A stretch of 64,000 bases of DNA, taken from assembly GCF_000333035.1 (NCBI RefSeq), contig NZ_BANU01000014.1, forward strand, positions 102,042-166,041, in the 5' to 3' direction. Numbering within the stretch: position 1 is the first letter of the stretch; each line of letters opens with the position of its first letter. Origin of the DNA: Gordonia sihwensis NBRC 108236. GTDB taxonomy: Bacteria > Actinomycetota > Actinomycetes > Mycobacteriales > Mycobacteriaceae. Positions 9,797 to 20,585 of this stretch are shown here, in pieces. Under the pieces are notes generated by a model. The model was not told the origin of the DNA. It saw nothing but the letters and a program-made list of their open reading frames with translations, and searched no databases. A program made the position numbers and the translations under genes.

Positions 9797-12700
9797 CTAA
9801 CCGATCACCACGAGCAGGTCGCCGGGCGCCACCTCGGCGACCGCGTCGACGGCGACCCGCTCGACCACCCCACCGACGGGCGCGGTGATGGAGGCCTCCA
9901 ACTTCATCGCCTCGATCGTCGCCACGGTCGATCCCGCGGTGACGCTGTCGCCCTCGGCCACGGTGACGGTGACGACGCCGGCGAAAGGCGCTCCGATCTG
10001 GCGCGGATCACTGCGGTCGGCGCGTTCGGCGACAGCTGCCGACGGCTCCACCGACCGGTCCTGGGCCGGCACCGGCCGCAGTGTCCCGTTCACCGTGAAC
10101 AACACGGTGCGGCGGCCGAGGTCGTCGGGTTCGCCGACCGCTTCGAGACCGACGAGCATCTCGGTGCCGGGACCCAGTCGGACGCGATGCTCCTCGCCGG
10201 GCCGCAGACCGTAGAAGAACTCCGTCGCCGACAGCCGCGAGGTGTCGCCGAACGTCGCCCGATGGTCGCCGAACTCGGCCGCCGGACCGGGGAACAGCAG
10301 CCGGTCCAGAACCCGCCGCCTGCGCGGCCCGGATCGGGTGAGCGCCTCGCGATCGTCGGCCGCGAGGGCGGCGGTCGGCGGCGTGTGGGTCCGGCCCGCG
10401 AGGGCCTGCGTGCGCAACGGTTCCGGCCAACCGCCGGCGGGCTCTCCGAGATCGCCGGCGAGGAAGCCGATCACCGAGTCGGGGACATCGTGCGATGCGG
10501 GGTCGGCGGCGAACTCGGCAGCGGTGATCTGCTGCGCCACCAGCGACAGGGCGAGATCGCCGACCACCTTCGACGACGGCGTCACCTTGATCGGCCGCCG
10601 CAACAGTGCGTCGGCGTCGGCGTAGGCCCGTTCCACCTCCTCGAAGCGGTGGCCGACGCCGAGGGAGATGGCCTGCTGCCGCAGATTCGACAGCTGTCCC
10701 CCGGGGATCTCGTGTTCGTAGACGCGTCCGGTCGCGGCTCCCACCCCGGACTCGAACGGCGCGTACACGCGGCGCACCGCCTCCCAGTAGGGCTCCAGGG
10801 AGCACACGCTGCGAAGATCCAGCCCGGTGTCGTGTTCGCCGTTCTCCAGCGCCGCCACCACCGCCGAGAGCGATGGCTGACTGGTGGTGCCCGACAGCGG
10901 AGCGCTGGCGGCGTCGACCGCGTCTGCTCCCGCGGCGATCGCCGCGAGATAGGTGGCGACCTGACCGCCCGCGGTGTCGTGGGTGTGGACGTGGATCGGG
11001 ATGTCGAACTCCCGGCGCAACGCGCCGACCAGGGCGGTCGCGGCACGCGGACGAAGCAGACCGGCCATGTCCTTGATCGCGAGCACGTGGGCGCCGGCGT
11101 CGACCACCTGCTCGGCCAGACGCACGTAGTAGTCGAGGGTGTACAGATCTTCACGCGGATCCGACAGGTCGCCGCTGTAGCTCAACGCCACCTCGGCCAC
11201 CGCCGTCCCCGTCTCGCGTACCGCGTCGATGGCGGGCCGCATCGCCTCGACGCTGTTGAGCGCATCGAAGATCCGGAACACGTCGATTCCCGTGGCCGCC
11301 GCCTCCGCGACGAAGCCGCGGCACACATCGTCCGGATACCGGGTGTAGCCCACGGTGTTGGCACCGCGGAGCAGCATCTGCAGGCAGACGTTCGGCAACC
11401 CCTCCCGGAGTCGTTCGAGCCGCTCCCAGGGATCTTCCTTCAGGAAGCGGAGCGCTACGTCGTAGGTGGCACCGCCCCAGCACTCCACCGACCACAGCTG
11501 CGGGGTCAGTGCCGCCACGTACGGTGCGACGGCGTCGAGGGCGCTGGTGCGCAGCCGGGTGGCGAGCAGCGACTGATGCGCGTCGCGGAAGGTGGTGTCG
11601 GTGATCGCGACGGCGGACTGAGTCCGCAGCGACTCGGCGAACCGGTCCGGCCCCAGACTCAGCAGACGCTGCCGTGAGCCCGCGGGCGGCCGCGCCAGCA
11701 GGCTCGCCGGGACGGCGGGCAGTTTGGAGGTGGGACGGACGGTCGACGGCGCCTCACCGTGCGGCCGGTTCACCGTCACGTCGGCCAGATACGCCAGCAG
11801 CTTGCCGACGTCGTCGCCCGGTGCGTGCCCGGTGAGCAGTTCCGGATGGTCGTCGATGAACGAGGTGGTGGTCCCGCCCGCGAGGAAGTCGTCGTTCTCC
11901 AGGACCGCGCGGAGGAACCCGATGTTGGTGGTGACGCCGCGGATCGAGAACTCGGCCAGCGCTCGCCGGGCCCGCGCGGCCGCGGTCGCGAAATCGCGGC
12001 CCCGGCAGGTGAGTTTGACGAGCATCGAGTCGAAGTGGCCGGTCACCTCGCTGCCCAGAGCGGCGGCGCCGTCGAGCCGGACCCCCGCCCCGCCGGGCGC
12101 GCGGTAGTCGCGGACGCGGCCGGTCTGCGGCCGGAAGCCGTCGGCGGGATCCTCGGTGGTGATGCGGCATTGCAGCGCCGCACCGCGGACGGTGATCGCG
12201 TCCTGGTGCAGCCCCATCCCGGCGAGCGAGGCACCGCCGGCGATCTGCAGCTGGGCCGACACCAGATCCACCTCGACCACCTCTTCGGTGATCGTGTGCT
12301 CCACCTGAATCCGCGGGTTCATCTCGATGAAGTAGTGCCGGCCGCGTTCGTCGAGCAGGAACTCGACGGTGCCCGCACAGGTGTACCCGATATGCCGGGC
12401 GAAGGCGACGGCGTCGCGGCAGATGCGGTTGCGCACCTGGGGGTCCAGGCCCACGGCGGGGGCGATCTCGATGACCTTCTGATGCCGCCGCTGCAGGCTG
12501 CAGTCCCGCTCGTACAGGTGCACCACGTCACCGCCGGCGTCGGCCAGGATCTGTACCTCGATGTGTCGCGGTCGCACCACCGCCTGCTCCAGGAACACCG
12601 TGGGATCGCCGAATGCCGCATGGGCTTCCCGGCCCGCCGCCGTCACCGCATCGGCGAGATCCTCGATCCGTTCCACCCTTCGCATCCCGCGGCCCCCGCC

Positions 12701-13189
12701 GCCGGCCACCGCCTTGACGAATACCGGGAACGTCAGCTCGGCCGCCGCCGCTACCAGCTCGTCGGGGTCGGATGACGGCGCCGACCCGGCGAGCACGGCC
12801 AGGCCCGCCTCGCGGGCGGCCTGAACCGAGCGCTTCTTGTCGCCGGTGAGGTCGAGCACCGCGGCCGACGGTCCGACGAAGACGAGTCCGTTCTCGTCGC
12901 ACGCGCGGGCCAGTCCGGCGTTCTCCGAGAGGAAGCCGTAGCCCGGGTACACCGCGTCGGCCCCCGATCTCAGCGCCGCCCCGATCACCTCGTCGACTGA
13001 CAGATAGGCCTTGACCGGGTGGCCGGGCGTGCCGATCTGATACGACTCGTCGGCCTTGAATCGGTGGATGCCGCCGCGGTCCTCGTGCGGGAACACGGCC
13101 ACCGTTCCGAGGCCGAGGTCGCGGGCCGCACGGAAGGCCCGGACCGCGATCTCGCCTCGGTTGGCGACCAGGATCTTCGAGATGCTCAC
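9797..13189 (-). CDS. pyc: Pyruvate carboxylase
   Basis: Biotin-dependent pyruvate carboxylase (pyruvate + bicarbonate + ATP to oxaloacetate), 1,130 residues, normal for a single-chain enzyme. Order of domains: biotin carboxylase (about 1-450, [10 protein letters not shown] start, AGGGGRGMR loop), carboxyltransferase (about 530-800, [11 protein letters not shown]), tetramerisation region, and C-terminal biotinyl domain with EAMKLE. The GTG start at 13189 overlaps the prpC stop (GTGA), so the two are probably translationally coupled. Its place as fourth gene after prpDBC suggests it supplies oxaloacetate to methylcitrate synthase and recycles the pyruvate formed by methylisocitrate lyase. A much longer open frame upstream of this start is only an overlap with prpC. 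Confidence 0.95.
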   Translation of the reverse strand: MSISKILVANRGEIAVRAFRAARDLGLGTVAVFPHEDRGGIHRFKADESYQIGTPGHPVKAYLSVDEVIGAALRSGADAVYPGYGFLSENAGLARACDENGLVFVGPSAAVLDLTGDKKRSVQAAREAGLAVLAGSAPSSDPDELVAAAAELTFPVFVKAVAGGGGRGMRRVERIEDLADAVTAAGREAHAAFGDPTVFLEQAVVRPRHIEVQILADAGGDVVHLYERDCSLQRRHQKVIEIAPAVGLDPQVRNRICRDAVAFARHIGYTCAGTVEFLLDERGRHYFIEMNPRIQVEHTITEEVVEVDLVSAQLQIAGGASLAGMGLHQDAITVRGAALQCRITTEDPADGFRPQTGRVRDYRAPGGAGVRLDGAAALGSEVTGHFDSMLVKLTCRGRDFATAAARARRALAEFSIRGVTTNIGFLRAVLENDDFLAGGTTTSFIDDHPELLTGHAPGDDVGKLLAYLADVTVNRPHGEAPSTVRPTSKLPAVPASLLARPPAGSRQRLLSLGPDRFAESLRTQSAVAITDTTFRDAHQSLLATRLRTSALDAVAPYVAALTPQLWSVECWGGATYDVALRFLKEDPWERLERLREGLPNVCLQMLLRGANTVGYTRYPDDVCRGFVAEAAATGIDVFRIFDALNSVEAMRPAIDAVRETGTAVAEVALSYSGDLSDPREDLYTLDYYVRLAEQVVDAGAHVLAIKDMAGLLRPRAATALVGALRREFDIPIHVHTHDTAGGQVATYLAAIAAGADAVDAASAPLSGTTSQPSLSAVVAALENGEHDTGLDLRSVCSLEPYWEAVRRVYAPFESGVGAATGRVYEHEIPGGQLSNLRQQAISLGVGHRFEEVERAYADADALLRRPIKVTPSSKVVGDLALSLVAQQITAAEFAADPASHDVPDSVIGFLAGDLGEPAGGWPEPLRTQALAGRTHTPPTAALAADDREALTRSGPRRRRVLDRLLFPGPAAEFGDHRATFGDTSRLSATEFFYGLRPGEEHRVRLGPGTEMLVGLEAVGEPDDLGRRTVLFTVNGTLRPVPAQDRSVEPSAAVAERADRSDPRQIGAPFAGVVTVTVAEGDSVTAGSTVATIEAMKLEASITAPVGGVVERVAVDAVAEVAPGDLLVVIG

Positions 13190-14358
13190 GCCGGAACGGA
13201 CCTCTGCTGCGGGCCCGAGTACGCGGACAGCGGACGGATCAGGGCGTTCGACTCGGTCTGCTCGATGATGTGGGCCGTCCACCCGGTGATGCGGCTCATC
13301 ACGAACAGCGGCGTGAACATCGGGATGTCGAAACCCATGAGGAAGTACGCCGGTCCGGTCGGAAAGTCGAGGTTCGGCCGGATCCCGGTCCGCGAGACCA
13401 TCTCCTCTTCGAGCTCGGCGTAGATGGCGAGCCATCTGGATTGACCGAGGTGTTCGGAGACCTCCCGCAGCGCGCGGTACATGGTGGGCACCCGGGAGTC
13501 TCCCCGCTTGTAGACGCGATGGCCGAAACCCATCACCTTCTCTCCGGCGGACAGCTTCGCGTCGAGCCAGGCGCGCGCCCGCTCGGGGCGGTCGATCTCG
13601 ATCATGTCGTGCATCACGGCCTCGTTGGCGCCGCCGTGCAGCGGTCCCTTCAACGCGCCGATCGCCGCGGTCACCGCGCTGTAGATGTCCGATCCGGTCG
13701 AGGTCACGACGCGGGCAGCGAAGGTGGAGGCGTTGAAGCTGTGTTCGGCGTAGAGCACCATCGACTTCTCGAAGGCCCGGACGACCACCGGATCGGGCAC
13801 CTCTCCGAAGCACATGTTCAGGAAGTTCTCCGCGTAGCCGAGCCCGTGGTGCGGGGCGATCGGGTCCAGTCCCCTCCTGCGTCGCAGGTCGGCGGCGACG
13901 ATGGTGGGCAGCACCGCGAACATCCGCTGAGCCTTGTCGAGCAGTGACGCGGGTGCGGCGACGTCCTCGTCGGGGTCCTCGGTGCCGAGATAGCTGATCA
14001 TCGTCCGGACCACGTCCATCGGGTGGCAGGTCTCGGGAGTGCGGGCGAGCACCGCCTGTGCCGATCGGTCCAGACGCCGGGCGGCGCGCTCGCGCTGGGT
14101 GAACTGTTGCAGCTGATGATCCCCCGGCAGCTCGCCGTACCAGAGCAGGTACGCGACCTGCTCCATCGAGCACTTCTCCGCGAGTTCCTGCACCGGATAG
14201 CCGCGATAGGTGAGCGAGTTGGTCTCCGGGACCACTTTCGAGATCGCGGTGGTGTCCACGACGACACCGGCCAATCCCTTGTATATGGCGTCGGTGTATA
14301 TGGCGTCGGTCCCGCTCGTCCGTGCGGCCGCGGACTGCGCGGTGGGCGTGTCGGTCAT
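13186..14358 (-). CDS. prpC: 2-Methylcitrate synthase (citrate synthase family)
   Basis: Condenses propionyl-CoA with oxaloacetate to 2-methylcitrate, the entry to the methylcitrate cycle. The protein has 390 residues and begins at the ATG overlapping the prpB stop (ATGA). Citrate-synthase landmarks are present: substrate His in H-S-F-N-A-S-T-F, G-x-L-K-G-P-L-H-G-G-A-N-E, and the signature G-F-G-H-R-V-Y-K. Assignment to methylcitrate rather than citrate rests on the prpD-prpB neighbours. The N-terminus contains a perfect 15-base in-frame tandem duplication, giving T-D-A-I-Y-T-D-A-I-Y. Confidence 0.93.
   Translation of the reverse strand: MTDTPTAQSAAARTSGTDAIYTDAIYKGLAGVVVDTTAISKVVPETNSLTYRGYPVQELAEKCSMEQVAYLLWYGELPGDHQLQQFTQRERAARRLDRSAQAVLARTPETCHPMDVVRTMISYLGTEDPDEDVAAPASLLDKAQRMFAVLPTIVAADLRRRRGLDPIAPHHGLGYAENFLNMCFGEVPDPVVVRAFEKSMVLYAEHSFNASTFAARVVTSTGSDIYSAVTAAIGALKGPLHGGANEAVMHDMIEIDRPERARAWLDAKLSAGEKVMGFGHRVYKRGDSRVPTMYRALREVSEHLGQSRWLAIYAELEEEMVSRTGIRPNLDFPTGPAYFLMGFDIPMFTPLFVMSRITGWTAHIIEQTESNALIRPLSAYSGPQQRSVPA
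14281..14310. repeat. Perfect 15-bp tandem duplication in prpC
   Basis: Two exact copies of GTATATGGCGTCGGT (+ strand) lie head to tail at 14281-14295 and 14296-14310. They stay in frame and add five residues to the flexible N-terminus of PrpC. Confidence 0.95.
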
Positions 14359-15284
14359 TTCTGAACCCCCGGTCGGGTGTAGGTGAACAGCTGGTTGTCG
14401 AAGGCGTTGTAGTCGGCGTATCGGAGGAACTCGTAGAGGCGGGCGCGGTGCTGCATGCCGTCGAGGAGCCCCCGCTGCGTGCCGGTCGAGGAGAGTTCGC
14501 CGAGACCGGCCTCGACGGCACCCATCGCGATCCGGAGAGTGGTGACCGGATAGATCACCGCGTTGTAGCCGAGATCCCGGAGTTGCTGTGCGGTGAGCAG
14601 TTCCGACTTGCCGAACTCGGTCATGTTCGCCAGCAGCGGCGCGTCGACCGCCGCGCGGAAACGCTCGAACTCGGCGGCGGTGGCCAGGGCCTCGGTGAAG
14701 ATGAGGTCGGCTCCGGCGTCGACGTACGCCTTCGCTCGGTCGATCGCCGCATCGAGGCCCTCGACGCCGCGGGCGTCGGTGCGGGCGCACACGATGAAGT
14801 TCTCGTCGCGGCGGGCTCCGACCGCGGCTCCCAGCCTGCGCAGCATGTCGTCGACCGGGACCACCTCCTTGCCGTCGAGGTGTCCGCAGCGTTTGGGGTT
14901 CACCTGGTCCTCGAGGTGGCAGCCGGACAGCCCGGCGTCCTCGAGCGTCGCGACGGTCCGGGCCGCACTCATCGGCTCGCCGAACCCGGTGTCGGCGTCG
15001 ATGAGCGTCGGCAGGTCGGTGGCTCGCGCGGTCGCTCCGCCGCGCGCGGCGACCTCGGTGAGGGTGGTGAGGCCGATGTCGGGCAGCCCCAGGTCGGCGG
15101 CCAGCGCGGCGCCCGAGACGTACACGCCCTCGAATCCGGCGTCGGCCACCATCTTGGCCACCAACGGTGAGAACGCGCCCGGCCAGCGCTGGAGTTCGCC
15201 GGAGTTCAGGGCGTCGCGCAGGCCGCGCCGCTTGTCGGCGTCGCTGCGGCCGGAGGAGAAGACGCTTCCGGAAGTGGCGGTCAT
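14355..15284 (-). CDS. prpB: 2-Methylisocitrate lyase
   Basis: Cleaves 2-methylisocitrate to pyruvate and succinate, the last step of the methylcitrate cycle. It is a PEP-mutase/isocitrate-lyase superfamily barrel of 309 residues. The active-site loop K-R-C-G-H is at residues 131-135 with the catalytic Cys at 133. The Mg-site strand L-I-D-A-D-T-G-F-G and the E-D-Q-x-x-P-K-R-C stretch also fit. The gene sits one base after the prpD stop and overlaps the prpC start by four bases, so it is tightly coupled within the operon. Confidence 0.95.
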   Translation of the reverse strand: MTATSGSVFSSGRSDADKRRGLRDALNSGELQRWPGAFSPLVAKMVADAGFEGVYVSGAALAADLGLPDIGLTTLTEVAARGGATARATDLPTLIDADTGFGEPMSAARTVATLEDAGLSGCHLEDQVNPKRCGHLDGKEVVPVDDMLRRLGAAVGARRDENFIVCARTDARGVEGLDAAIDRAKAYVDAGADLIFTEALATAAEFERFRAAVDAPLLANMTEFGKSELLTAQQLRDLGYNAVIYPVTTLRIAMGAVEAGLGELSSTGTQRGLLDGMQHRARLYEFLRYADYNAFDNQLFTYTRPGVQK

Positions 15285-15285
15285 C

Positions 15286-16788
15286 TCAGAGGATTCCCTT
15301 CCCGGTCTCCGGCGCGGACGCCAGCACGTCCGGCAGGACGCGGACGTTGAGGGCGTCGAGACCGCCGGCGGGCAGGTCCGCGAGGCCGGTCGCCGCCGCG
15401 ACGAAGCGTTCCTGCTCGGCGGGGTCGATCACGCCCTCGGCCATGCGCGCGAACTTCGCCAGATACTGGTCGCGGGCGAATGGACGGGCGCCGAGCGGGT
15501 GGGCGTCGGCGACGGCCAGTTCGTCCTCGATCACCTCGCCGCTCGCGAGGGTGATGACGGCGCGGGCGCCGAAGGCCTTCTCGTTCGGGTCGGTGGAGTG
15601 GTAGCGGCGCGTCCACTCCGGGTCCTCGACGGTGGAGATCTTGCGCCACAGTTCCACCGTGTCCGGGCGGGCGGCGCGCTCGGGCGCGTACGAGCGTTCG
15701 TGGTCCCATTCACCGTCCTGGAGCGCGACGGCGAAGATGTACATGACCGAGTGATCGAGCGTCTCACGGCTCGCGGTCGGGTCGAACTTCTGCGGGTCGT
15801 TCGACCCGGTGCCGATCACGTAGTGGGTGTGGTGGCTGGTGTGCAGCACGATCGACGCGATCTGCGAGGGGTCGCCGACCCGGTCGCGCATCCGCCGGGC
15901 CAGGTCGATCGGCGCCTGGCTCTGGTACTCGGCCGAGTGCTCCTTGGTGTAGCTGTCGAGGATGGCCCGCTTGGCCTCACCCGGCGCAGGCAGGGGCACC
16001 GTGTAGCGCGCCTCGGGCCCACCGAGCATCCAGGCGATCACACCGTCTTCGCCCTCCCAGATCGGCGACGGCGCCCCCTCGCCGCGCATCGCCCGGTCGA
16101 CTGCCTCGACCGCGATCTTGCCCGCATGGGCCGGGGCGTACGCCTTCCAACTGGAGATGAGTCCCTTGCGGGACTGCCGCGTGGCGGTGGTCAGGTGCAG
16201 GGCCTGGCCGACGGCCTGGTAGATCGTCGGCACATCGAGCCGCAGCATGGTGCCGAGACCGGCCGCGACCGACGGACCGAGGTGCGCGACGTGGTCGATC
16301 TTGTGCTCGTGCAGGCACATGCCCTTCACGAGATCGATCTGGATCTCGTACGCGGTGGCCAGTCCGCGGATCAGATCGGCGCCGTCGGCGCCCACTCGCT
16401 GCCCCACCGCCACCAGGGCGGGGATGTTGTCGCCGGGGTGCGAGTACTCGGCGGCCAGGAAGGTGTCGTGGAAGTCCAGCTCACGCACCGCGACGCCGTT
16501 GGCCCAGGCCGCCCACTCCGGTGCGTACGAGCCGTCGACGCCGAAGACCGTGGAGCCGCCGGCGACCGGCCTGGTCTGCGCCTGCCTGCGCGCGCTCACG
16601 ACCGGTCGCCGCACCACCGACGCGGCGCTCACGGCCGCGTTGTCGATGATGCGGTTGACGATCATCTCGGCGGTCTCGTCGGGCACACCGACGGGGTCGG
16701 CGGCCACCTGAGCGATCTTGTACGCGAGATGCTCGCTCAACGGAAACTCTTCGGCGCTGCGGCGGGTGCGGACTTCGTGATTGATCAT
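15286..16788 (-). CDS. prpD: 2-Methylcitrate dehydratase
   Basis: MmgE/PrpD family dehydratase converting 2-methylcitrate towards 2-methyl-cis-aconitate. The protein has 500 residues. I chose the ATG at 16788 (M-I-N-H-E-V) because the longer frame would cross the divergent promoter region and overlap prpR. Family features include the substrate-region stretch [10 protein letters not shown] and [10 protein letters not shown] in the N-terminal helical domain, and the C-terminal cap domain. It is the first gene of the prpDBC-pyc operon and is transcribed away from the PrpR-type regulator, which probably activates it in response to propionyl- or acetyl-CoA status. Confidence 0.94.
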   Translation of the reverse strand: MINHEVRTRRSAEEFPLSEHLAYKIAQVAADPVGVPDETAEMIVNRIIDNAAVSAASVVRRPVVSARRQAQTRPVAGGSTVFGVDGSYAPEWAAWANGVAVRELDFHDTFLAAEYSHPGDNIPALVAVGQRVGADGADLIRGLATAYEIQIDLVKGMCLHEHKIDHVAHLGPSVAAGLGTMLRLDVPTIYQAVGQALHLTTATRQSRKGLISSWKAYAPAHAGKIAVEAVDRAMRGEGAPSPIWEGEDGVIAWMLGGPEARYTVPLPAPGEAKRAILDSYTKEHSAEYQSQAPIDLARRMRDRVGDPSQIASIVLHTSHHTHYVIGTGSNDPQKFDPTASRETLDHSVMYIFAVALQDGEWDHERSYAPERAARPDTVELWRKISTVEDPEWTRRYHSTDPNEKAFGARAVITLASGEVIEDELAVADAHPLGARPFARDQYLAKFARMAEGVIDPAEQERFVAAATGLADLPAGGLDALNVRVLPDVLASAPETGKGIL

Positions 16789-16906
16789 GTTCGCACCGTA
16801 CGCAGGCGCTCTCGTCTCGCGAAAGGCCTGGCAAATGCGTATTTCTGCGGATCTTTCAGGACTATGTTGCGAATCTTGCGGATACCGTGCCGGATACAGT
16901 TGGCGC
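16789..16906. promoter_or_regulatory. Divergent prpD / prpR control region
   Basis: These 118 bases separate prpD from its regulator. They contain several TTGC/GCAA elements: GGCAAATGCG near 16839, and ATGTTGCGAATCTTGCGG near 16865. PrpR and RamB proteins bind motifs built on TTTGCAAA, so these are the best candidate sites, but no full match is present. Confidence 0.4.
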
Positions 16907-18313
16907 ATGGCCAAGACCTATGTGGGCGGCCGGCTCCGCCGGCTGCGCGAGGAGCTCGGGCTGTCGCAGGCGGCGCTCGCCCGGCGGCTGGACCTGTCCA
17001 CCACGTACGTCAATCAGCTCGAGAACGACCAACGCCCGATCACCGTCCCGGTGCTGCTCACCATCACCTCCGCGTTCGACCTCGCGCCGGACTTCTTCTC
17101 CGCGTCCGGCGACGCCCGCCTCGCCGCCGACCTGGCCGACGCGATCCTCGAGCAGGGAGAGAAGGTGAGCCGGACCGAGGTGGCTGAGATGGTGGCGCGC
17201 ATGCCGCAGATCGGCCGCGCCCTGGTCGGCATGCACCGTCGGCTGGCGGCGGCGACCGCCGAGCTGGAGACGCTCCGAGCGCGGACCGGTGACGGCTCCA
17301 CCGAACCCCACATCACCCCGTTCGAGCAGGTCCGCGACTATTTCTACGACCGCCGCAACTACATCGCCGAGCTCGACCTGGCCGCCGAGCGACTCTTCGC
17401 CGACGCCGGCCTGTCCGTCGGCGGGCTGGATCTGCAGCTGGCCGACCTGTTGGAACACCGGTTCGGCGTCCGCGTCACGATCGCGCCCGCCGAGCGCGGC
17501 ACCGGACCCAAGCGCGTATTCGACGAGGAGTCGGCGACGGTGACGCTCGCGCGGCGACTGTCGGCGGGCCAGCGCGCCTTCCAACTCGCCACGCAGCTCG
17601 CACTGCTCTCGCAACGCCCGCAGATCGATCGGCTGGTGGCCTCCGCGGACAGCCTCGACGACGCCTCGATACCCGTGGCGCGCGTGGGCCTCGCGAACTA
17701 CTTCGCAGGTGCGCTGGTTCTCCCCTACGGCGAATTCGCCGCTGCCGCACGTGAACTCCGCTACGACGTCGACCTCTTGAGTCGGCGGTTCGAGGTCGGC
17801 TTCGAGACCGTCTGCCACCGCCTGTCCACCCTGCAACGCCCCGGCGACCGCGGAGTTCCGTTCATCTTCGTCCGTGTCGACAAGGCCGGGAACATCTCCA
17901 AGCGTCAGTCGGCGACCGCGTTCCACTTCTCCCGGGTGGGCGGCAGCTGTCCGCTGTGGGTGGTCCACGACGCCTTCGCCACGCCCGGCCGGGTGCGGAC
18001 CCAGGTGTCGCAGATGCCGGACGGCCGCAGCTACTTCTGGCTGGCGCGGACCATCGACTCGCATTCGGGCGGCCACCTCGCGACGCCGTCCGACTTCGCG
18101 ATCGGCCTGGGCTGCGATCTCGCGCACGCCGACGAACTGATCTATTCGACCGGAGTCGACCTCGCCGAGGACCGCACGATGGTGCCGATCGGCGCCGGCT
18201 GCAAGGTGTGTCCGCGGCCGGACTGCTCGCAGCGCGCCTTCCCGATGCTGGGCCGCGGCATCCACATCGACGAACGGATCAGCGACTCGATCCCGTACCG
18301 CCGGTCGGAGTGA
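16907..18313 (+). CDS. prpR: PrpR/RamB-type XRE regulator of short-chain fatty acyl metabolism
   Basis: A 468-residue regulator: an XRE helix-turn-helix at about residues 6-62 ([21 protein letters not shown]) is followed by a central effector region and a C-terminal ImmA/IrrE-like-to-zinc/Fe-S-like domain. The end carries a C-x2-C-x4-C motif (C-K-V-C-P-R-P-D-C), comparable to the cysteines that hold a cluster in mycobacterial PrpR. M. tuberculosis PrpR activates the methylcitrate and isocitrate lyase genes and senses acyl-CoA. The divergent position next to prpD makes the same role here very likely. The ATG at 16907 was preferred over an upstream extension into the promoter. Confidence 0.88.
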   Translation: MAKTYVGGRLRRLREELGLSQAALARRLDLSTTYVNQLENDQRPITVPVLLTITSAFDLAPDFFSASGDARLAADLADAILEQGEKVSRTEVAEMVARMPQIGRALVGMHRRLAAATAELETLRARTGDGSTEPHITPFEQVRDYFYDRRNYIAELDLAAERLFADAGLSVGGLDLQLADLLEHRFGVRVTIAPAERGTGPKRVFDEESATVTLARRLSAGQRAFQLATQLALLSQRPQIDRLVASADSLDDASIPVARVGLANYFAGALVLPYGEFAAAARELRYDVDLLSRRFEVGFETVCHRLSTLQRPGDRGVPFIFVRVDKAGNISKRQSATAFHFSRVGGSCPLWVVHDAFATPGRVRTQVSQMPDGRSYFWLARTIDSHSGGHLATPSDFAIGLGCDLAHADELIYSTGVDLAEDRTMVPIGAGCKVCPRPDCSQRAFPMLGRGIHIDERISDSIPYRRSE

Positions 18314-18368
18314 ACCGGGGCGGTACGGGACCGCAGCCGTGCGGATCGACCGATGTCGGTGGAGTCGA

Positions 18369-20537
18369 TCAGTCGTGAGCGAAGCTCACGGTCGGGAGCA
18401 CCTTCCGCAGCCAGGCCGGCGTCCACCAGGCCGCCCGTCCGGTCAGCCGCAGCAGCACCGGCAGCAGCACCAGCCGGATCAGGAAGGCGTCCAGCAGCAC
18501 CGCGACGCCGAGGATCACTCCCATCTCCTTGGGAGGCAGCGGTCCGGACAGGGCGAAGGTGAAGAACACCGCCACCATGACTCCGCCCGCGGCGAAGATC
18601 ACCCGCCCCGAGTGCGCCACCGCGCCCACCATCGCCGACCTCGCATCGCCGTCACGTTCCCAGTGCTCCTTGGCGGAGGCGAGCAGGAACACCGTGTAGT
18701 CCATCGCGATGGCGAAGATCATCGCGAAGAAGAACACCGGCGCCCAGGCGTCCAGGAAGCCCTGCGACTCGAAGCCGAACAGTCCGGCACCGAGTCCGTC
18801 CTGGAACACCAACCGCGCCACGCCGAACGCCGCCGCGGTCGAGAGGAGACTGACCAGCGTTCCGAGGAAGGAGATGAGCGGCGCCGCCAGCGCGAACAGC
18901 AGTAGCAGGAATCCGAGCGTCAAGACCACCGCGATCACCACCGGAGTGCTCCGGTCGAGTTGCGCCTTCAGGTCCAGATTCTCTACGGCGGCACCGCCCA
19001 CGAGCACCCCGGCGGGCAGGCCGGCGCGCAACCGGTCGACGGTCTGCGCCAGTTCCGGGTCCGACGGATCGACGGTCGGCACGGCCTGGATCATCCGGTA
19101 GTCGACGCCGTCGGACGGTGCGGCCGGCGGGGTCGCGGCCGCGATTCCCGGATCGTCCGCCAGCACCGTGCGCGCCTCGTCGGCGACCGCCGCGGGTGCG
19201 ATGACGGTCAGCATGCCCGGCGCTCCCGGACCGAAAGCCTCCTGCACGCGGTGGTAGCCGACGCGGGCACTGGCGTCTTCCGGGAGCACCTTGATCGACG
19301 GCATGGCGGTGGTCAGGCCCACCAGCGGGATCGCCAGGACCACCAGGATCGCCAGGGCCGCCGCTCCCCACCGCAGCGGGTGCCGCCACAGTCGTTGCGC
19401 CCACGCCTCGAACCGCGGCGAACGGTGTTCGCCCGCCTTGACCCACGGCAGCGGCAGTTTGTCGATGCGGTGATCGAGCTTCGAGAGCACCAGTGGCAAC
19501 AGGGTGAGGGTGGCCGCGAGGATGAACACGACCGAGATCATGATCCCGCCCGCCATCGACCGGAACGACGGTGACGGCACCAGCATCACGGCGGACAGCG
19601 ACACCAGCACGGTCGCGCCCGAGAGCAGGACCGCCTTGCCCGCCGTATCCATGGTCTGAGCGATCGCGGCCCGCATCGGCAGTCGCTGTCCCATCCGTGC
19701 CGCCCGGAACCGGACGACGAGGAACAGCGCGTAGTCGATGCCCAGGGCGAGGGAGAACATCATCGCGAAGTTCATCGCCCAGATCGACACCGGGACAACG
19801 GCGTTCACCAGCACCAGAATTCCCGCCGACGCGACGAGACCGGCGATCGTCAGCAGCAGCGGCAGCCCGGCGGCGACGAGCGCACCGAACGCCACCACCA
19901 GGATGAAGAGCGTCACCGGGAATGAGATCATCTCGGAGGTCAGCATCGCCTCGAGGTTGGCCTTGTTGAAATCCGACCACATCACCGACGCACCCGTGGG
20001 CGCCACCTGAACGCCGTCGCGTGAGAGGGCCTCGAGTGGCGGCGACAGATCGGTCGCCGCGCGCACCATCTCGTTGGTGTCCGCGCCCGCACCGCCGATC
20101 ACGATCGCCGTCCGGCCGTCGGCGGAGAGGGTGGCCCCCGGCGTCGGCTCGATCACCTGGCTGATCCGTCCGTCGGCGCGCAGGATGTCGCCGACAGCGG
20201 CGATCACCTCCGGCCCATCACCCTCGGTGAGGGACCGCTGGCCCGTCACGACCACCTGGATGGCCGACGACGCGTTCCCGCCGAAGTGCGCGACCGCTAG
20301 ATCGCGGGCCGCGACCGAGTCGGACCCCTGTGCCTGCCAGCCGGCGCCGGAGAGACTCTTCTCCACCGACGGTGCGAAGACGCCGAGCCCGATGACGATC
20401 AGGATCCACGCCGCCGCGACCAAGCGGCCGTGGGCACTCACCCAGACGCCGAGCCGACCGAGCGGCCCGGGCCGCGGCTCCACCGCGCCCACGGACGCGG
20501 CGGACGCCCGCGTCGGTTCCAGTTCTTCACTTCTCAT
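18369..20537 (-). CDS. MMPL-family RND transporter
   Basis: A 722-residue MMPL/RND-type inner-membrane transporter with the usual duplicated plan: one helix, a periplasmic porter loop, five helices, then a second set. The proton-relay signatures G-I-D-Y-A-L-F-L-V-V-R (first half) and A-M-D-Y-T-V-F-L-L-A-S (second half) are intact. Mycobacterial members move lipids, siderophores or drugs across the membrane. The cargo here is unknown. It is divergent from a CsoR-family repressor across 98 bases with two palindromic operators, so it is probably controlled by that sensor. A metal, persulfide or reactive-sulfur stress link is therefore more likely than constitutive lipid export. Confidence 0.88.
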   Translation of the reverse strand: MRSEELEPTRASAASVGAVEPRPGPLGRLGVWVSAHGRLVAAAWILIVIGLGVFAPSVEKSLSGAGWQAQGSDSVAARDLAVAHFGGNASSAIQVVVTGQRSLTEGDGPEVIAAVGDILRADGRISQVIEPTPGATLSADGRTAIVIGGAGADTNEMVRAATDLSPPLEALSRDGVQVAPTGASVMWSDFNKANLEAMLTSEMISFPVTLFILVVAFGALVAAGLPLLLTIAGLVASAGILVLVNAVVPVSIWAMNFAMMFSLALGIDYALFLVVRFRAARMGQRLPMRAAIAQTMDTAGKAVLLSGATVLVSLSAVMLVPSPSFRSMAGGIMISVVFILAATLTLLPLVLSKLDHRIDKLPLPWVKAGEHRSPRFEAWAQRLWRHPLRWGAAALAILVVLAIPLVGLTTAMPSIKVLPEDASARVGYHRVQEAFGPGAPGMLTVIAPAAVADEARTVLADDPGIAAATPPAAPSDGVDYRMIQAVPTVDPSDPELAQTVDRLRAGLPAGVLVGGAAVENLDLKAQLDRSTPVVIAVVLTLGFLLLLFALAAPLISFLGTLVSLLSTAAAFGVARLVFQDGLGAGLFGFESQGFLDAWAPVFFFAMIFAIAMDYTVFLLASAKEHWERDGDARSAMVGAVAHSGRVIFAAGGVMVAVFFTFALSGPLPPKEMGVILGVAVLLDAFLIRLVLLPVLLRLTGRAAWWTPAWLRKVLPTVSFAHD

Positions 20538-20554
20538 GTCATTCGTCCTCCTCC

Positions 20555-20573
20555 ATATCCCCCTGGGGGGTTA
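20555..20573. promoter_or_regulatory. CsoR-type operator 1
   Basis: The palindromic core CCCCCTGGGGGG at 20559-20570 is flanked by AT-rich ends (ATAT...TTA). This is the G/C-tract architecture bound by CsoR/RcnR-family repressors. It lies 18 bases upstream of the MMPL start codon. Confidence 0.75.
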
Positions 20574-20585
20574 GTGGGAGACCGT

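Noticed and set aside
13190..14521. Upstream extension of pyc to a 1,574-residue protein
   Set aside because: The added part is an out-of-frame reading of prpC. The GTG at 13189 gives the normal pyruvate carboxylase length and overlaps the prpC stop in the way coupled genes do.
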